Shown here in pieces: positions 43,766 to 53,517 of a DNA stretch of 64,000 bases. Under the pieces are notes generated by a model. It was not told the origin of the DNA. It made no database searches and saw nothing but the letters and a program-made list of their open reading frames with translations. The DNA comes from Vibrio ponticus (GTDB lineage: Bacteria; Pseudomonadota; Gammaproteobacteria; Enterobacterales; Vibrionaceae). Position 1 is the stretch's first letter. Each line of letters starts with the position of its first letter. The position numbers were made by a program, and so were the translations under genes. The stretch is from contig NZ_AP019658.1 of NCBI RefSeq assembly GCF_009938225.1, positions 372,001-436,000 of the forward strand, read 5' to 3'.

Positions 43766-46153
43766 TTATTCCTTTATAAGCGCAAATTGGTAGCTACGAC
43801 CTTGAAGATCAGTGAGGTCGATGGTGAACGAACCATCGTTATTGGTGGTGATACGGTTTTCGAGATCGCCTTTGGTGATATAGGTATCATCAAATTTGAA
43901 CTTCACTGAGAGTGAGCTACGAGTAGGGTCTGAAATAGAAACGGTTAAACTTTGATCCGAGTTGGTACGGTAGAGCATCGACATTGGGCTGAATGCTTCA
44001 ACTGCGCCAGCTTGCCCAGGTTGCCAAAAATTTAAGCCAACTAATTTAAGTTGAGTGTGCTCAACTGCATGGACATTTTCACTATTGCTCAACACATGAA
44101 TTGATGGTGCAATCGCTTCGCGATCCACAACCGATTTAGTACTATTTGGAAACAGTACATATTGGTATTGATCGCTTGAGTCGTGCTTAAGCTCAGCTTG
44201 AGTAAAGCAAGCATTGACTGCCGCATTATTGGTGCCGATCGTATTGTAGTTTCCGCTACGACACGCTTTGGTTACAGTGGCAGTCTGCGGGTTAAGTAGT
44301 AAATAACTGATTGGGTTATTTTGTCCATCCACGGTAATGTCTAAACGCTCGAGCTCACCTTCAAATGAGGCTGCCGGCTCAACGCTAATACCGTTTGCTT
44401 TCACCTGTGCAGAAGCGATAATTTTTCTGTTTTCAAGGTTAGTCAATGCCGCTGGGTTAGTGACATTACTGCCGAGAGCGACAATTTGTTCGTCAAACAT
44501 AAACCAAGACTTTTTCGCCGACAGCGTATCGTCCCAGTTGGTGAAATCGAAGCCAGCAATCCCATATTGATCAAGAGAGGTCCCGCCAGACCATTGGATT
44601 AGATCTTGACGCTTGCCATCGCCTCTTAATTGACCAGAGCAATTCTCTCTGCTTGAGTCAATCGTCGTGGTGCCAGCTAAGTGATACGGATCAACCACTG
44701 GCCAGTAATTGGTGTAATGATCCAATTGCTGGTTGTATAGATAGGTCACACCATCAGCGCTGTACCAACCCTTTAGGTTTTCACCATTGATACACTCATA
44801 GTTGCCGACGCGGTTAGAGTGCATAGCAATCGCAAAACTCCAATCCGGGCGATGGTGAACGATACGATCCATCGCCGGAAACTGTTTATGCTGACGACGA
44901 TCCGTAAGCACGTTAACCGTCGTGTCATCTGCTAGTTGTCGCGCTAACTGTTGGTTACGGAAAAATCGAGGGTTGGCATAAAAGTCAAGAAATGTATCGT
45001 TTTCAATATTGGTTTTAATTACTGATTGAAGCTGTTTTTTTACATTGCTCGGTGCCGATTCAATGAAAAATAGCATTGAGTTAAGCACTGCGTGACCAAT
45101 CTTATGATTTTGCCCAGATAAGCGAGAAACAGCACGTCCGTTGACCATATCCATCATTCGACCATCCACCAGAAATGGTGCATAGGCTTCGAGTAAGAGT
45201 GAATAGATCGCTGAGTATTGTTCTGTCTGTTCGTTCCAAGGTGCACTTGCAATTGTCCCTAGTAACAAACCTAACCCTTCTAATAGCTCATTACCGTAAC
45301 TGCCGTTGTATGGAATGTCAGTGTGTTGGATGAAGGAACCATCAGAGTAGAATCCATCCCCACTTTCTACAAAAGTTATCACGGGTTCAAGGGCATCAAC
45401 CGCGGTTTGAAAAGCGTCTTGATCATTGGCGAGCAATGCACGAACTAAGACCACCTGCACATTTTGAACGCGGTTAGCACCTGTGGATTCAAAAGGTCGA
45501 GGCATAGAAGATGCTGACGCGCCAGCGCCCTCGCTAAGGTGCGTTGGGTTTGGAACGAAGTACTCAATGGCATCAATGTAATTTGTAACCAAAGATGCTG
45601 GGAGTTCTTGATACATCAGCACAAGAATGTTGTTTGCTACACGGCTAATACCTAATTGCCAGTGCCACCAATTGCCCCATTCTTCTACGCCAACTTTATA
45701 GAAATGTTGATTTAAGATTGCCAAGCCTTCAGTGATAACATCCAGCAGCTCAACACTCTGATATAAGTCGCTTTTCGGTAACTGGTAAGCTTGAGCCATG
45801 GTAAATAGACGCTGATAGCTCTTATAGAGCTGGTCTCCAAGTTGCTTTTTGTCTTGTTCTGTTGCTGTCGCTAGGGGTAAATCTAACCAAAGTCCCGCAT
45901 TGACATTAGTGCGAGATGATTGAAATTGTTGCATCCATTGCGCAGCGTTACGGCTAATATTGGCTGTCGCTTGAGTGAGTTGATCGTCAAACGGGAGACT
46001 AGCGTCGCCAATATAGTTTGCTGCCCAATGAGCTCGAACTTCGGTGAACTTAGAGTCAGGAGCAGTGACATCCGAAGATGTCCCTGCTGAATCAGAGTTA
46101 CAACCGAGCAGGGCACTGGTAATGGTCAGTGCCAATAGCGATTGTCTGACCAT
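43766..46153 (-). CDS. Polysaccharide lyase family 8 (hyaluronate/chondroitin lyase), lipoprotein
   Basis: 795 residues with a lipoprotein signal (SALLGC, Cys18), so probably attached to the outer membrane. The (alpha/alpha) toroid is followed by beta-sandwich domains from about 380. Catalytic residues align with streptococcal hyaluronate lyase by spacing: Asn227 (STGANRV), His277 (FIQHTDIPY), Tyr286 (GSYGNEL) and Arg340 (VNGRAVSR), with distances 50, 9 and 54. NWWHWQLG near 161-168 forms the aromatic patch. It beta-eliminates GAG chains to unsaturated disaccharides. Its ATG overlaps the stop of the preceding PL8 gene (TAATG). Paralogue of that gene. Confidence 0.93.
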   Translation of the reverse strand: MVRQSLLALTITSALLGCNSDSAGTSSDVTAPDSKFTEVRAHWAANYIGDASLPFDDQLTQATANISRNAAQWMQQFQSSRTNVNAGLWLDLPLATATEQDKKQLGDQLYKSYQRLFTMAQAYQLPKSDLYQSVELLDVITEGLAILNQHFYKVGVEEWGNWWHWQLGISRVANNILVLMYQELPASLVTNYIDAIEYFVPNPTHLSEGAGASASSMPRPFESTGANRVQNVQVVLVRALLANDQDAFQTAVDALEPVITFVESGDGFYSDGSFIQHTDIPYNGSYGNELLEGLGLLLGTIASAPWNEQTEQYSAIYSLLLEAYAPFLVDGRMMDMVNGRAVSRLSGQNHKIGHAVLNSMLFFIESAPSNVKKQLQSVIKTNIENDTFLDFYANPRFFRNQQLARQLADDTTVNVLTDRRQHKQFPAMDRIVHHRPDWSFAIAMHSNRVGNYECINGENLKGWYSADGVTYLYNQQLDHYTNYWPVVDPYHLAGTTTIDSSRENCSGQLRGDGKRQDLIQWSGGTSLDQYGIAGFDFTNWDDTLSAKKSWFMFDEQIVALGSNVTNPAALTNLENRKIIASAQVKANGISVEPAASFEGELERLDITVDGQNNPISYLLLNPQTATVTKACRSGNYNTIGTNNAAVNACFTQAELKHDSSDQYQYVLFPNSTKSVVDREAIAPSIHVLSNSENVHAVEHTQLKLVGLNFWQPGQAGAVEAFSPMSMLYRTNSDQSLTVSISDPTRSSLSVKFKFDDTYITKGDLENRITTNNDGSFTIDLTDLQGRSYQFALIKE

Positions 46154-48573
46154 TATTTTGCCTCACCAGAATGAATTTTCTGAATTTGGAATGAGTAGCT
46201 TGAGCCGTCTAATCCGGAGAGATCAACAGAGAAGTGACGCGAGTCTTTGAGTGATACGCGGTTTTCACCATCGACAACAATTTTGTACTGCCCTTCGAGT
46301 GAAAAATCACGATCCCACCAGCTTCGGCTAGGATCCGATACCGATACCGCAATGCTATTTTCAGTCGATTTCAAAATAATCGACATTGAGTTATCCGCAG
46401 TGATGATGCCAGCTTGAGAATCATCCCAGAAATTCGCTGCGAATAAACCGAGTCGATTGTGAGCGACAGCTTGTACCTGTGAGTTATTTGCGACAACATC
46501 GATTGGCAACTGTTTCGCCGAATCAAAGTTGTTACTTAGACTAGGCACAATAGCGTAAGCGTAACTTCCATTAGTCTCTGCAGAATGCTGAAGTGTCGCT
46601 TCGATAAAACAGCCAGTTAACTCACCTTTGTTCGTGCCGATGTCAGCCCAGTTACCTTGGCGACAAACTTTAGATACTTTAATTGGTTGCTCATCTAGAG
46701 ATAGGTATTGAACACTTGGTTTTGAGCTATCGAACTCAATACTTAGCGAAGTCAAAGGTTGTTCTACAGAGCGATTGTCTGCCAATAACTTACCATTAAA
46801 CGTCACCTTTGAGTTTTCCGGAATTTTTCGGTTTTCCAATGTGGTTACGGCATCATTTGCACTCTTGTTGCGGATATCAGCACCAAGTGCAATGATCTCA
46901 TCGTCAAACATAAACCAAGACTTTTTAGCTTCTAGGTCTTGGTTCCAACTAACGAATTGCATACCAGCAATACCATATTGCTCAAGGCTTGCACCGCCTG
47001 TCCAATCCATTGAACCTTGGCGACCATCTCGCTGTGCTGAAAGCTGACCACTGCATAAAGAACGTTCAACTTGCAGTGTGGTTGTGCCAGGTAATTTGAA
47101 CGAGTCAACTAACGGCCAGTAATTATTGTAGTGAGCCGAACCTTGATTATAGAGGTACCCCATGCCATCAGCGGTATGCCAGCCTTTTAGGTTTTCGCCA
47201 TTAATACATTCATAGTTACCAACGCGATCTGAGTGCATCGCAATACCGAAGCTCCAAGTTGGGCGGTGGTGAACAATACGATCCATTTCGGCAAATTGCG
47301 TATGAGTGCTGCGTGGTGCTTGTGGTTTGATTTGATTATCTGCAAGTAACTGCTGAGCAAGCTGATAGCTACTAAAAATAGTAGGTTGAGCAATGCCATT
47401 TTCACTGCGTTGTAGCTGACTCTTTAGGAATTCTCCGAGTTGTTGCTTATAGTTTTCTGGTGCGCCAGGTAGATATAGCAACATTGAACTCAACATGGCT
47501 TGCCCGACTTTTTGGTTTTGACCTGATATCCTTGAAATCGCTCGGCCGTTTACCATGTCCATCATCTTGCCATCGACCAATAAAGGCGCGAAAGCCTCTA
47601 AAAGTAATGGATAGATTTTTTGCAGATTAGGGTCATTGGCTTGCCAAGGCGTGTTTGCAACTAGCCCCATTAGCATGCCTAGACCTTCAACCATTACTTG
47701 TCCATATGTACCGCTGTATGGCAAATCTTTATGCTGAATAAATGAGCCGTCTTGGTAAAAACCATCACCTTCAGTTACAAATGGGATAATGCTAGATAGG
47801 GATTCAACCGCCGATTTAATTTCGTTCTCATTATTGTCGAGAATGCCTCGAATAAGTACTACCTGAGCATTATCTGTGCGGTTACCACCTGTAGATTCAA
47901 ACATCAATGGAGCAGAAGAGTAAGGTGCACCATATCCTTCACTTAAGTGTGTAGGTCGAGGAACAAAGTAGCGAGATGCATCAACGTAATTGCTAATGAT
48001 TTCTTGAGGCAGCTCATCATATAGTACTACTAACGTGTTGTTAGCTACGCGTCCAATGCCAAGTTGCCAATGCCACCAGTTGCCCCATTCAGCTGTACCA
48101 ACATGGTAAAAATTGTCATGAAGAAATGCTAGTGACTCGACGAGCATCGCAAGTAGCTGGGGATCATTTTCAAGTTCACCGCCAGGGAGTTTATACGCAC
48201 GAGCTAGCGTGAAAATACGTTGGTATGTGGCGTAAAGTTGAATACCTAGCTTTCTTTTTTGCTCGGCATTGTCGGTTTGGAGAGGAAGATCTGCCCACAA
48301 TCCATTTTCATCAATGGTCAGTTGATCCAGCCACTGTTTTGCTTGGTGGTTAATTTTGGTAATTTCGTTAGTCAATTGCTGATCAAAAGCCATTGTTTGA
48401 TCACCGAGGAAATAACTTGCCCAGCGATGACGAACAATAGAGTAAAAATCTTGGGTTGATACACGCACTGGCGCTGCATCAACATCAGTTGTTGTGTTTG
48501 CAAAAACGGGCTCAGCATGCAGTCCCGTACATCCGATCACAGCGATCAGAGCAGATAGAGATGTAGTTTTCAA
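46153..48573 (-). CDS. Polysaccharide lyase family 8 (hyaluronate/chondroitin lyase), secreted
   Basis: 806 residues. The signal region ALIAVIGCTGLHA fits a lipobox (VIGC, Cys14) as well as ordinary cleavage, so it may be lipid-anchored or periplasmic. Catalytic set: Asn231 (STGGNRT), His281 (FIQHKDLPY), Tyr290 (SGTYGQV), Arg344 (VNGRAISR), with the same 50/9/54 spacing as the streptococcal enzyme. NWWHWQLG at 165-172. C-terminal beta domains from about 400. Located between the porin gene and its paralogue. Two paralogues may divide work between chain types (hyaluronan versus sulfated chondroitin) or endo versus exo action (inference). Confidence 0.93.
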   Translation of the reverse strand: MKTTSLSALIAVIGCTGLHAEPVFANTTTDVDAAPVRVSTQDFYSIVRHRWASYFLGDQTMAFDQQLTNEITKINHQAKQWLDQLTIDENGLWADLPLQTDNAEQKRKLGIQLYATYQRIFTLARAYKLPGGELENDPQLLAMLVESLAFLHDNFYHVGTAEWGNWWHWQLGIGRVANNTLVVLYDELPQEIISNYVDASRYFVPRPTHLSEGYGAPYSSAPLMFESTGGNRTDNAQVVLIRGILDNNENEIKSAVESLSSIIPFVTEGDGFYQDGSFIQHKDLPYSGTYGQVMVEGLGMLMGLVANTPWQANDPNLQKIYPLLLEAFAPLLVDGKMMDMVNGRAISRISGQNQKVGQAMLSSMLLYLPGAPENYKQQLGEFLKSQLQRSENGIAQPTIFSSYQLAQQLLADNQIKPQAPRSTHTQFAEMDRIVHHRPTWSFGIAMHSDRVGNYECINGENLKGWHTADGMGYLYNQGSAHYNNYWPLVDSFKLPGTTTLQVERSLCSGQLSAQRDGRQGSMDWTGGASLEQYGIAGMQFVSWNQDLEAKKSWFMFDDEIIALGADIRNKSANDAVTTLENRKIPENSKVTFNGKLLADNRSVEQPLTSLSIEFDSSKPSVQYLSLDEQPIKVSKVCRQGNWADIGTNKGELTGCFIEATLQHSAETNGSYAYAIVPSLSNNFDSAKQLPIDVVANNSQVQAVAHNRLGLFAANFWDDSQAGIITADNSMSIILKSTENSIAVSVSDPSRSWWDRDFSLEGQYKIVVDGENRVSLKDSRHFSVDLSGLDGSSYSFQIQKIHSGEAK

Positions 48574-48605
48574 AACAGTACCCTTTTTAGATGTCAGAGA
48601 TGCAA

Positions 48606-49547
48606 TTAGAAAATGCGTTGGATGCCAAATTTAGCGAAGAACTTATCGCGGTCAGGCAGCTCTTCACCCCAAGTGCCATGTTGGTCTTCGACTTGGTAGT
48701 AGGTTTCGTAAATAAGGTTCCATTTACCAGAAATGCCCACATTGCCGAATACGCCTGCACGTGAGTAATTGTTATCTCTTTTCAGTCCCCAACGTTCAGG
48801 ATCACTATGAGAACGATCGGTAATCTCTCGCCCTAAGCCATAGCGAATAAAAGGATTGATAGTGGCGCGTCCGATTTTTTGGCTATAAACCAAGCGGAAT
48901 TGCCAATAGTCGATATCAAAGTTGTTTTCGTAGCTATCGTATTCGGTATAGAAGTGGGGCTTGATCGATGAGCCATTCGCGAATCGATATAGCCAACCAA
49001 ATTCGGCTTCATAACCCCAATCGGTATAGTTTTGTGGCTGGGTATCACCCATGCGAATGCCTTTTGCATCTCCGATATACCAGTGTCCACTCAAAAATGC
49101 TTGGCTGTTCGAATTGAAGAAATAGTCGAATTGAGGGTAAAGACGATACTCAGTTTCGTATCTATCTATGTCATATCCGTTATATCGGACGCCGACACCT
49201 GGGCGAAAACGCCAAGCACCCTTGCGGTTCATTTGAGTGTAATGCAATTCTAAGCGATCAACTTGAGCGTTCACTTCTCCATTAGGGAAGAGCTCTTCAT
49301 TGGTGTAATACTTCTTAAATGCTCTGCCCCAAATATTCCATTCGTTGCTGGTTGGGGAATGCGAGAAGCGCACATAAGGGGTATAGGCGTTTAAACGCTC
49401 ATAGTTATATGTCGCTCCCTGATCGGTTTCATCGAAGTATTGTTCATATTCGGTACCCACTTCAACCCAAGTTCGAGCGAGTGCGGGTGAGCAAAGTATG
49501 GTGGCTGATGCACTCAGCAATGCCGCCAAACGAGTCGTGTTTTTCAT
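48606..49547 (-). CDS. Outer-membrane porin, OmpG/KdgM-like
   Basis: 313 residues. Signal peptide with cleavage after SPALA (about residue 24), then a chain of alternating amphipathic strands rich in Tyr, Trp and Arg (TWVEVGTEYEQYFDE at the start of the barrel) and a C-terminal Phe (IQRIF) as needed for BAM-mediated insertion. Length fits 14-stranded OmpG-like or the slightly smaller KdgM oligogalacturonate porins. As first gene of the lyase operon it should admit acidic oligosaccharides to the periplasm. The many Arg residues fit an anionic ligand. Exact family not settled. Confidence 0.85.
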   Translation of the reverse strand: MKNTTRLAALLSASATILCSPALARTWVEVGTEYEQYFDETDQGATYNYERLNAYTPYVRFSHSPTSNEWNIWGRAFKKYYTNEELFPNGEVNAQVDRLELHYTQMNRKGAWRFRPGVGVRYNGYDIDRYETEYRLYPQFDYFFNSNSQAFLSGHWYIGDAKGIRMGDTQPQNYTDWGYEAEFGWLYRFANGSSIKPHFYTEYDSYENNFDIDYWQFRLVYSQKIGRATINPFIRYGLGREITDRSHSDPERWGLKRDNNYSRAGVFGNVGISGKWNLIYETYYQVEDQHGTWGEELPDRDKFFAKFGIQRIF

Positions 49548-49763
49548 ATCCGTCCCTCAAATAAGGAATGAACAGGAAGAGGCTGGGAGGCCTGAACACC
49601 GCGCTGGGATTAGCGATTTTTCATTCTCTTATTTTTATTTGTTTTCATTTTCACTAGGTGGCGGATTATCTATGACAAAATTTTCACGAGCAATAGCACA
49701 TAAAAAGCGGATTTAATTATTGATAATATAATCACATATATTTATCAGAATAGGTTGTCTTGG

Positions 49764-49779
49764 TGTGACCTGGATAACA
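49764..49779. promoter_or_regulatory. Candidate CRP site between porin and deoR-type gene
   Basis: TGTGA-CCTGGA-TAACA, nine of ten core bases of the CRP consensus, in the 536-bp divergent gap 49548-50083. Catabolite control of both arms of the locus would be expected; a match by eye only. Confidence 0.45.
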
Positions 49780-49902
49780 AAAATAGACTTGCTCGATATG
49801 CAATCTGATCTGTAAAAATGACGCTCTCATTGTAAGTTATTGATTTATATTGGTTTGATGTCTGTTTCTCTAGTCGGGCAAATATTCGCTAAATAGCTCG
49901 GA

Positions 49903-49930
49903 TTGAATGGGGTCTTACATGCGCTATAAT
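49903..49930 (+). promoter_or_regulatory. Sigma-70-like promoter for the deoR-PTS operon
   Basis: TTGAAT, 16-base spacer, TATAAT (perfect -10). It points toward the DeoR-type gene 154 bp downstream. No second gene-sized frame exists in the gap. Confidence 0.6.
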
Positions 49931-50083
49931 GCAGAAACTTTAATTACGGAAAATTGTGAGTTTAGTCATGCTTAGGATAAAAAGTAATTGCTCAATAAAA
50001 AATCTTGAAAGAGAATTACTGCAAATGAAAACAAATGAAAAATCTGATTTATGTGCGTCGAAAAAGCTAGAGGGGACGCAGTA

Positions 50084-50869
50084 ATGAAAACCGCCATAGA
50101 ACGAAGACTCGAAATCGCGAATATGGTTGGTGTACGTGGAAAGATGCACGTTGATGAGCTTGCCGAGTATTTCAATGTTACGGGAGCAACAATTCGTGCA
50201 GACCTACGTTTTCTAGATGAGAACGGGTATATCGTACGCTCGCATGGTTTTGCATTAGTGAATCGAGATGTGCTGTCAAAACTTGCAATGTCAGCAACGT
50301 CGAAAAATCAGAGTGGAAGTACAGATTTTTATGAATATGTTGCTCATGCGTTTTACGGGGCATTAGAAGAGAAAAGTACGATTTTTGTTGATAGTAGTCC
50401 ATTGATCAGAAAATCGTTGAAGTATCTTAAAGATATTAAAGGAGCGACTGTCGTTACCCGAGATCTTAATTTGATTCAAAAGGTTCCCCACATAACGGAT
50501 TGCAAATTTTTCGTTACAGGTGGTCGTGTGAATACAGAGTATATGAAAATGACTGGTTCACACATGATAAATAGTTTAAGACAGTATCGTTTTAACAATG
50601 CGCTTATTCATGTAGAGAGTTTTAACACCAAGTTAGGGGTGTTCTCTAAAAGTGAGTTTGATGCTGACATGATTAGATTACTTTGCGATTTGTCTGAGAA
50701 AATCACTATTGTAGTAGAGTCATCAGCCTTTAGTAATAACGACTCATTTTGGACATGTGAGCCAAATAAAATAGATACTGTCATCACGGATTACAATTTG
50801 GATGACGAAACGAAAAAGTCATTGGAATTGAATAATGTAAAAATATTAAAGTTAAATATTAATAAATAA
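50084..50869 (+). CDS. DeoR family transcriptional regulator of the PTS operon
   Basis: 261 residues from ATG 50084, preceded by AGAGGGG; an upstream ATG at 50051 lacks a ribosome site. N-terminal DeoR winged helix (RRLEIANMVGVRGKMHVDEL, then GATIRADLRFLDENGYIVRSHG) and a C-terminal sugar-phosphate-sensing domain (IFVDSSPLIRKSL, VVTRDLNLIQKV, ITDYNLDDETKKSLE). DeoR regulators usually repress sugar operons until a phosphorylated sugar binds. It begins the PTS operon 11 bp before IIB and lies divergent from the porin operon, so it may control both. AT-rich compared with the enzymes behind it. Confidence 0.9.
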   Translation: MKTAIERRLEIANMVGVRGKMHVDELAEYFNVTGATIRADLRFLDENGYIVRSHGFALVNRDVLSKLAMSATSKNQSGSTDFYEYVAHAFYGALEEKSTIFVDSSPLIRKSLKYLKDIKGATVVTRDLNLIQKVPHITDCKFFVTGGRVNTEYMKMTGSHMINSLRQYRFNNALIHVESFNTKLGVFSKSEFDADMIRLLCDLSEKITIVVESSAFSNNDSFWTCEPNKIDTVITDYNLDDETKKSLELNNVKILKLNINK

Positions 50870-50880
50870 AGGAAATTTAC

Positions 50881-51369
50881 ATGGCTAATATCGTTTTAGC
50901 ACGTATTGATGAACGTCTAATTCACGGTCAAATTCGTCTTCAGTGGGGCAAGCATTCTGGTGCAAATACAATTCTAGTTGCTAACGATGAAATTGCACAA
51001 ATGGAACCACTTCAAGCACCTTTCAAAGCCTCTGCGGGTAGTGATTTTGCAGTGTTATTCCGTACTATTGACCAAACTATTGCCAACCTACCTAAAGCAG
51101 GTATGGACCGTAAGATATTATTGTTGTGTAAAAATCCAACTGATTTTGCAAAAATCGTTCAAGGTGGAATTAAATTACCAGAAATTAACATTGGTAATAT
51201 GCATTTTCATGAAGGGCGAGTAGTTGTTAATAAATATATTAACGTTGATAAACATGATATGGCTGCGTTTAATGTTTTGCGTGACCATGGAAGTGTAAGC
51301 ACTATTCAGCATATGCCTGAAAGTGACAAAGAGTGCATTTTTGAAATGACAAAAGATTTACAAATCTAA
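50881..51369 (+). CDS. PTS system, mannose/sorbose family, IIB component
   Basis: 162 residues. The start IVLARIDERLIHGQIRLQW places the phosphorylated His15 in the conserved DERLIHGQ motif; KILLLCKNPTDF and NIGNMHFHEG are further family landmarks. It passes phosphate from IIA to the incoming sugar. In streptococci a mannose-family PTS imports unsaturated hyaluronan disaccharides, and the gene neighbours here match that setting. AAGGAAA ribosome site. The order in the operon is IIB-IIC-IID-IIA. Confidence 0.96.
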   Translation: MANIVLARIDERLIHGQIRLQWGKHSGANTILVANDEIAQMEPLQAPFKASAGSDFAVLFRTIDQTIANLPKAGMDRKILLLCKNPTDFAKIVQGGIKLPEINIGNMHFHEGRVVVNKYINVDKHDMAAFNVLRDHGSVSTIQHMPESDKECIFEMTKDLQI

Positions 51370-51387
51370 TATCCAAGGTGAACCAAA

Positions 51388-52161
51388 ATGTTAATGGAAG
51401 CTATATTAGTCGCAGTATGGGCGGCATTATGTGGCATCGATAAATTCGATGTATTCACAGGTATCCACCGACCTCTGGTAACAGGTACGGTTGTGGGTTT
51501 AATTCTCGGTGACCTGCAAATGGGTCTCATTGCGGGTGCAACATTTGAGTTAGCATGGCTAGGTCTTGTTGCGAACGCAGGTGTTCAGCCACCAGATACA
51601 ACAGTTGGTGCGATCGTTGGTACTATGTTTGCGATCAAACTAGATATGACGCCAGAAGCCGCTATTGGTATGGCAATTCCTTTCGCTCTAGCAATGCAAA
51701 CATGTGTTCTTTTCCTATTTACTTCTTGTGCACCAATGATGCAGAAAGCGGACGAATATGCAGAAAGTCTGAACCTGAAAGGGATTGATAAGCTTATCTA
51801 CATCGGTCTAAGTGCTCGTGCATTGCTATACGGTGTGGTTGGTTTCTGTGCAATCTACTTTGGTGTTACAGGTGCTGAATTCATTCAAGAATATCTTCCA
51901 CAAAGTATCGTGAAAGGTATGGCGATTGCTGGTGGTATGATGCCTGCAGTAGGTTTCGCAATGTTACTACGTACTATGTTTAACGTTGCTATCTTGCCTT
52001 ACTTCTTCTTAGGTTTCGTGTGTTCAACATACTTTAATATGCCAATTCTAGGTACAGCACTTGTGTTTACGTGTGTAGCTATCTTGGATTACATGAACAA
52101 TAAAAAGTCTGACACTCCTCAAGCAACGACTCAAACGCAGGTATTTGACGATGAACTCTAA
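51388..52161 (+). CDS. PTS system, mannose/sorbose family, IIC component
   Basis: 257 residues, about seven membrane segments. Typical landmarks are VTGTVVGLILGDLQMGLIAG and TFELAWLGLVANAGVQPPDT in the first half, and a mid-region GGMMPAVGFAMLLRTM. Together with IID it forms the sugar channel. Ribosome site AAGGTGAACC before ATG 51388. The last codons overlap the start of IID by 11 bp, which supports coupled translation in a fixed ratio. Confidence 0.95.
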   Translation: MLMEAILVAVWAALCGIDKFDVFTGIHRPLVTGTVVGLILGDLQMGLIAGATFELAWLGLVANAGVQPPDTTVGAIVGTMFAIKLDMTPEAAIGMAIPFALAMQTCVLFLFTSCAPMMQKADEYAESLNLKGIDKLIYIGLSARALLYGVVGFCAIYFGVTGAEFIQEYLPQSIVKGMAIAGGMMPAVGFAMLLRTMFNVAILPYFFLGFVCSTYFNMPILGTALVFTCVAILDYMNNKKSDTPQATTQTQVFDDEL

Positions 52162-53035
52162 TGCAGAAATGACAATGAACCCTGATCAGTACCATGAAGA
52201 TGCGGTATCTTCAGTAATCAGCAATACTGATAGTTACAGTGATCAGGCAGTAAAGAAAGTAATTACGAAGCAAGACCTGTGGAAAATTGGCTTCCGTGGT
52301 CTTTTGATGGAAGGTAACTTTAACTTTAACCGTATGCAGGCGGGTGGTTTCTGTTACTCAATCAGCCCAGCATTGAAAAAGATCCACCAAAATCCAGAAG
52401 ACCTTAAGAAGGCGTTAAAGAACAATTTACAGTTCTACAATGCAAACCCTAAGATGTTTACCTTGCCTCTAGGTCTAGCGATTGCGATGGAAGAGAGCAA
52501 AGAAAAACCATCAACAATTGCGTCGGTAAAAGCGGCGACAATGGGTTCAGTATCGGGTGTGGGTGATGCACTAGACCACTCGGTGATGTTACCGCTAACA
52601 CTTGCTATTGGTAGTTCGATTGCTTTGCAGGGCAACCCACTAGGTGTTTTGGTCTTCTTTGTCCTTTACCAAGCATACCGTATTCCAATGTACTTCTGGT
52701 TGCTATTCCTTGGTTACAACGCAGGTGTATCTGCGCTTGAGAAACTGTCTGACCAAGCGGAAAAACTAGGTCGCGCTGCAAACATCGTCGGTCTTGGCGT
52801 TATTGGTTCGATGGTTGCAAAATATGTAAAAGTTTCAACGGTGATTGAGCTTGAAGCGGGCGCTGCTGATATTAGTTTACAAACAGGCATGCTAGATAAA
52901 TTAATGCCTAACCTACTGCCAATGGCACTTGTATGGTTGATGTACTACCTAGTGAAAAAAGGTAAATCTCCAACAGCACTTATTTTCGGTATCCTATTTG
53001 CTGGTGTAAGTGGTCATTTGGTCGGTATTTTCTAA
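52151..53035 (+). CDS. PTS system, mannose/sorbose family, IID component
   Basis: 294 residues from ATG 52151, overlapping the end of IIC. A soluble N-terminal part (to about 180) contains the family motifs GLLMEGNFNFNRMQAGGFCY and MEESKEKPSTIASVKAATMG with GVGDALDHSVMLPL. Membrane segments follow and end at the C-terminus (LIFGILFAGVSGHLVGIF). Partner of IIC in the membrane. An unusually long, Ser/Asp-rich N-terminal extension of about 35 residues precedes the family start. Confidence 0.95.
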   Translation: MNSNAEMTMNPDQYHEDAVSSVISNTDSYSDQAVKKVITKQDLWKIGFRGLLMEGNFNFNRMQAGGFCYSISPALKKIHQNPEDLKKALKNNLQFYNANPKMFTLPLGLAIAMEESKEKPSTIASVKAATMGSVSGVGDALDHSVMLPLTLAIGSSIALQGNPLGVLVFFVLYQAYRIPMYFWLLFLGYNAGVSALEKLSDQAEKLGRAANIVGLGVIGSMVAKYVKVSTVIELEAGAADISLQTGMLDKLMPNLLPMALVWLMYYLVKKGKSPTALIFGILFAGVSGHLVGIF

Positions 53036-53047
53036 TAAAGGTTTATT

Positions 53048-53488
53048 ATGATTGGTATTATTGTTTCCGGGCATATTAATTTCGCAACCGGCATGCAATC
53101 TGCTGTTGAAGCAATTGTTGGTGAGCAAGATTCTTTAGAATTTATTGATTTTGTGCCAACAATGACAACAGAACAATTAGAAGAACAAATGCTGTCTTCA
53201 ATTGAAAAAATGAACGATGGGTCAGGGGTTCTTATTCTGACAGACGTTCCTGGTGGTTCTCCTTGTAACCGTGGTGTAGCTATTATGCTCAATCGCAGTG
53301 ATGTCAAAGTCGTTGCGGGTTGTAACTTGCCAATGATTACAAACGCTTGTTTTGAGCGTGACGGTGTTTCACTAGCAGAGTTAACTGAGATTGTTTGCGA
53401 GATTGGCGCTCAGTCAATGAAAGATATGGCGAAAGAAATCGCCATGTTAGAGAATAACAATTCAGATTCATTCGAAGACGAATTATAA
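53048..53488 (+). CDS. PTS system, mannose/sorbose family, IIA component
   Basis: 146 residues. The phosphorylated His9 lies in IVSGHINFATGM, corresponding to His10 of the E. coli mannose IIA. TDVPGGSPCNRGVAIM (about 64-79) and VVAGCNLPMI are the other conserved parts. It accepts phosphate from HPr and gives it to IIB. It starts 12 bp after IID and closes the transporter block; a terminator-like hairpin follows at 53518. Confidence 0.95.
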   Translation: MIGIIVSGHINFATGMQSAVEAIVGEQDSLEFIDFVPTMTTEQLEEQMLSSIEKMNDGSGVLILTDVPGGSPCNRGVAIMLNRSDVKVVAGCNLPMITNACFERDGVSLAELTEIVCEIGAQSMKDMAKEIAMLENNNSDSFEDEL

Positions 53489-53517
53489 ATAATATTTAGC
53501 TCCTAATTTAGATTAAC

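Noticed and set aside
50051..50083. Upstream ATG of the DeoR-type gene
   Set aside because: It would add 11 residues but has no ribosome site, while ATG 50084 follows AGAGGGG and gives the normal family start.
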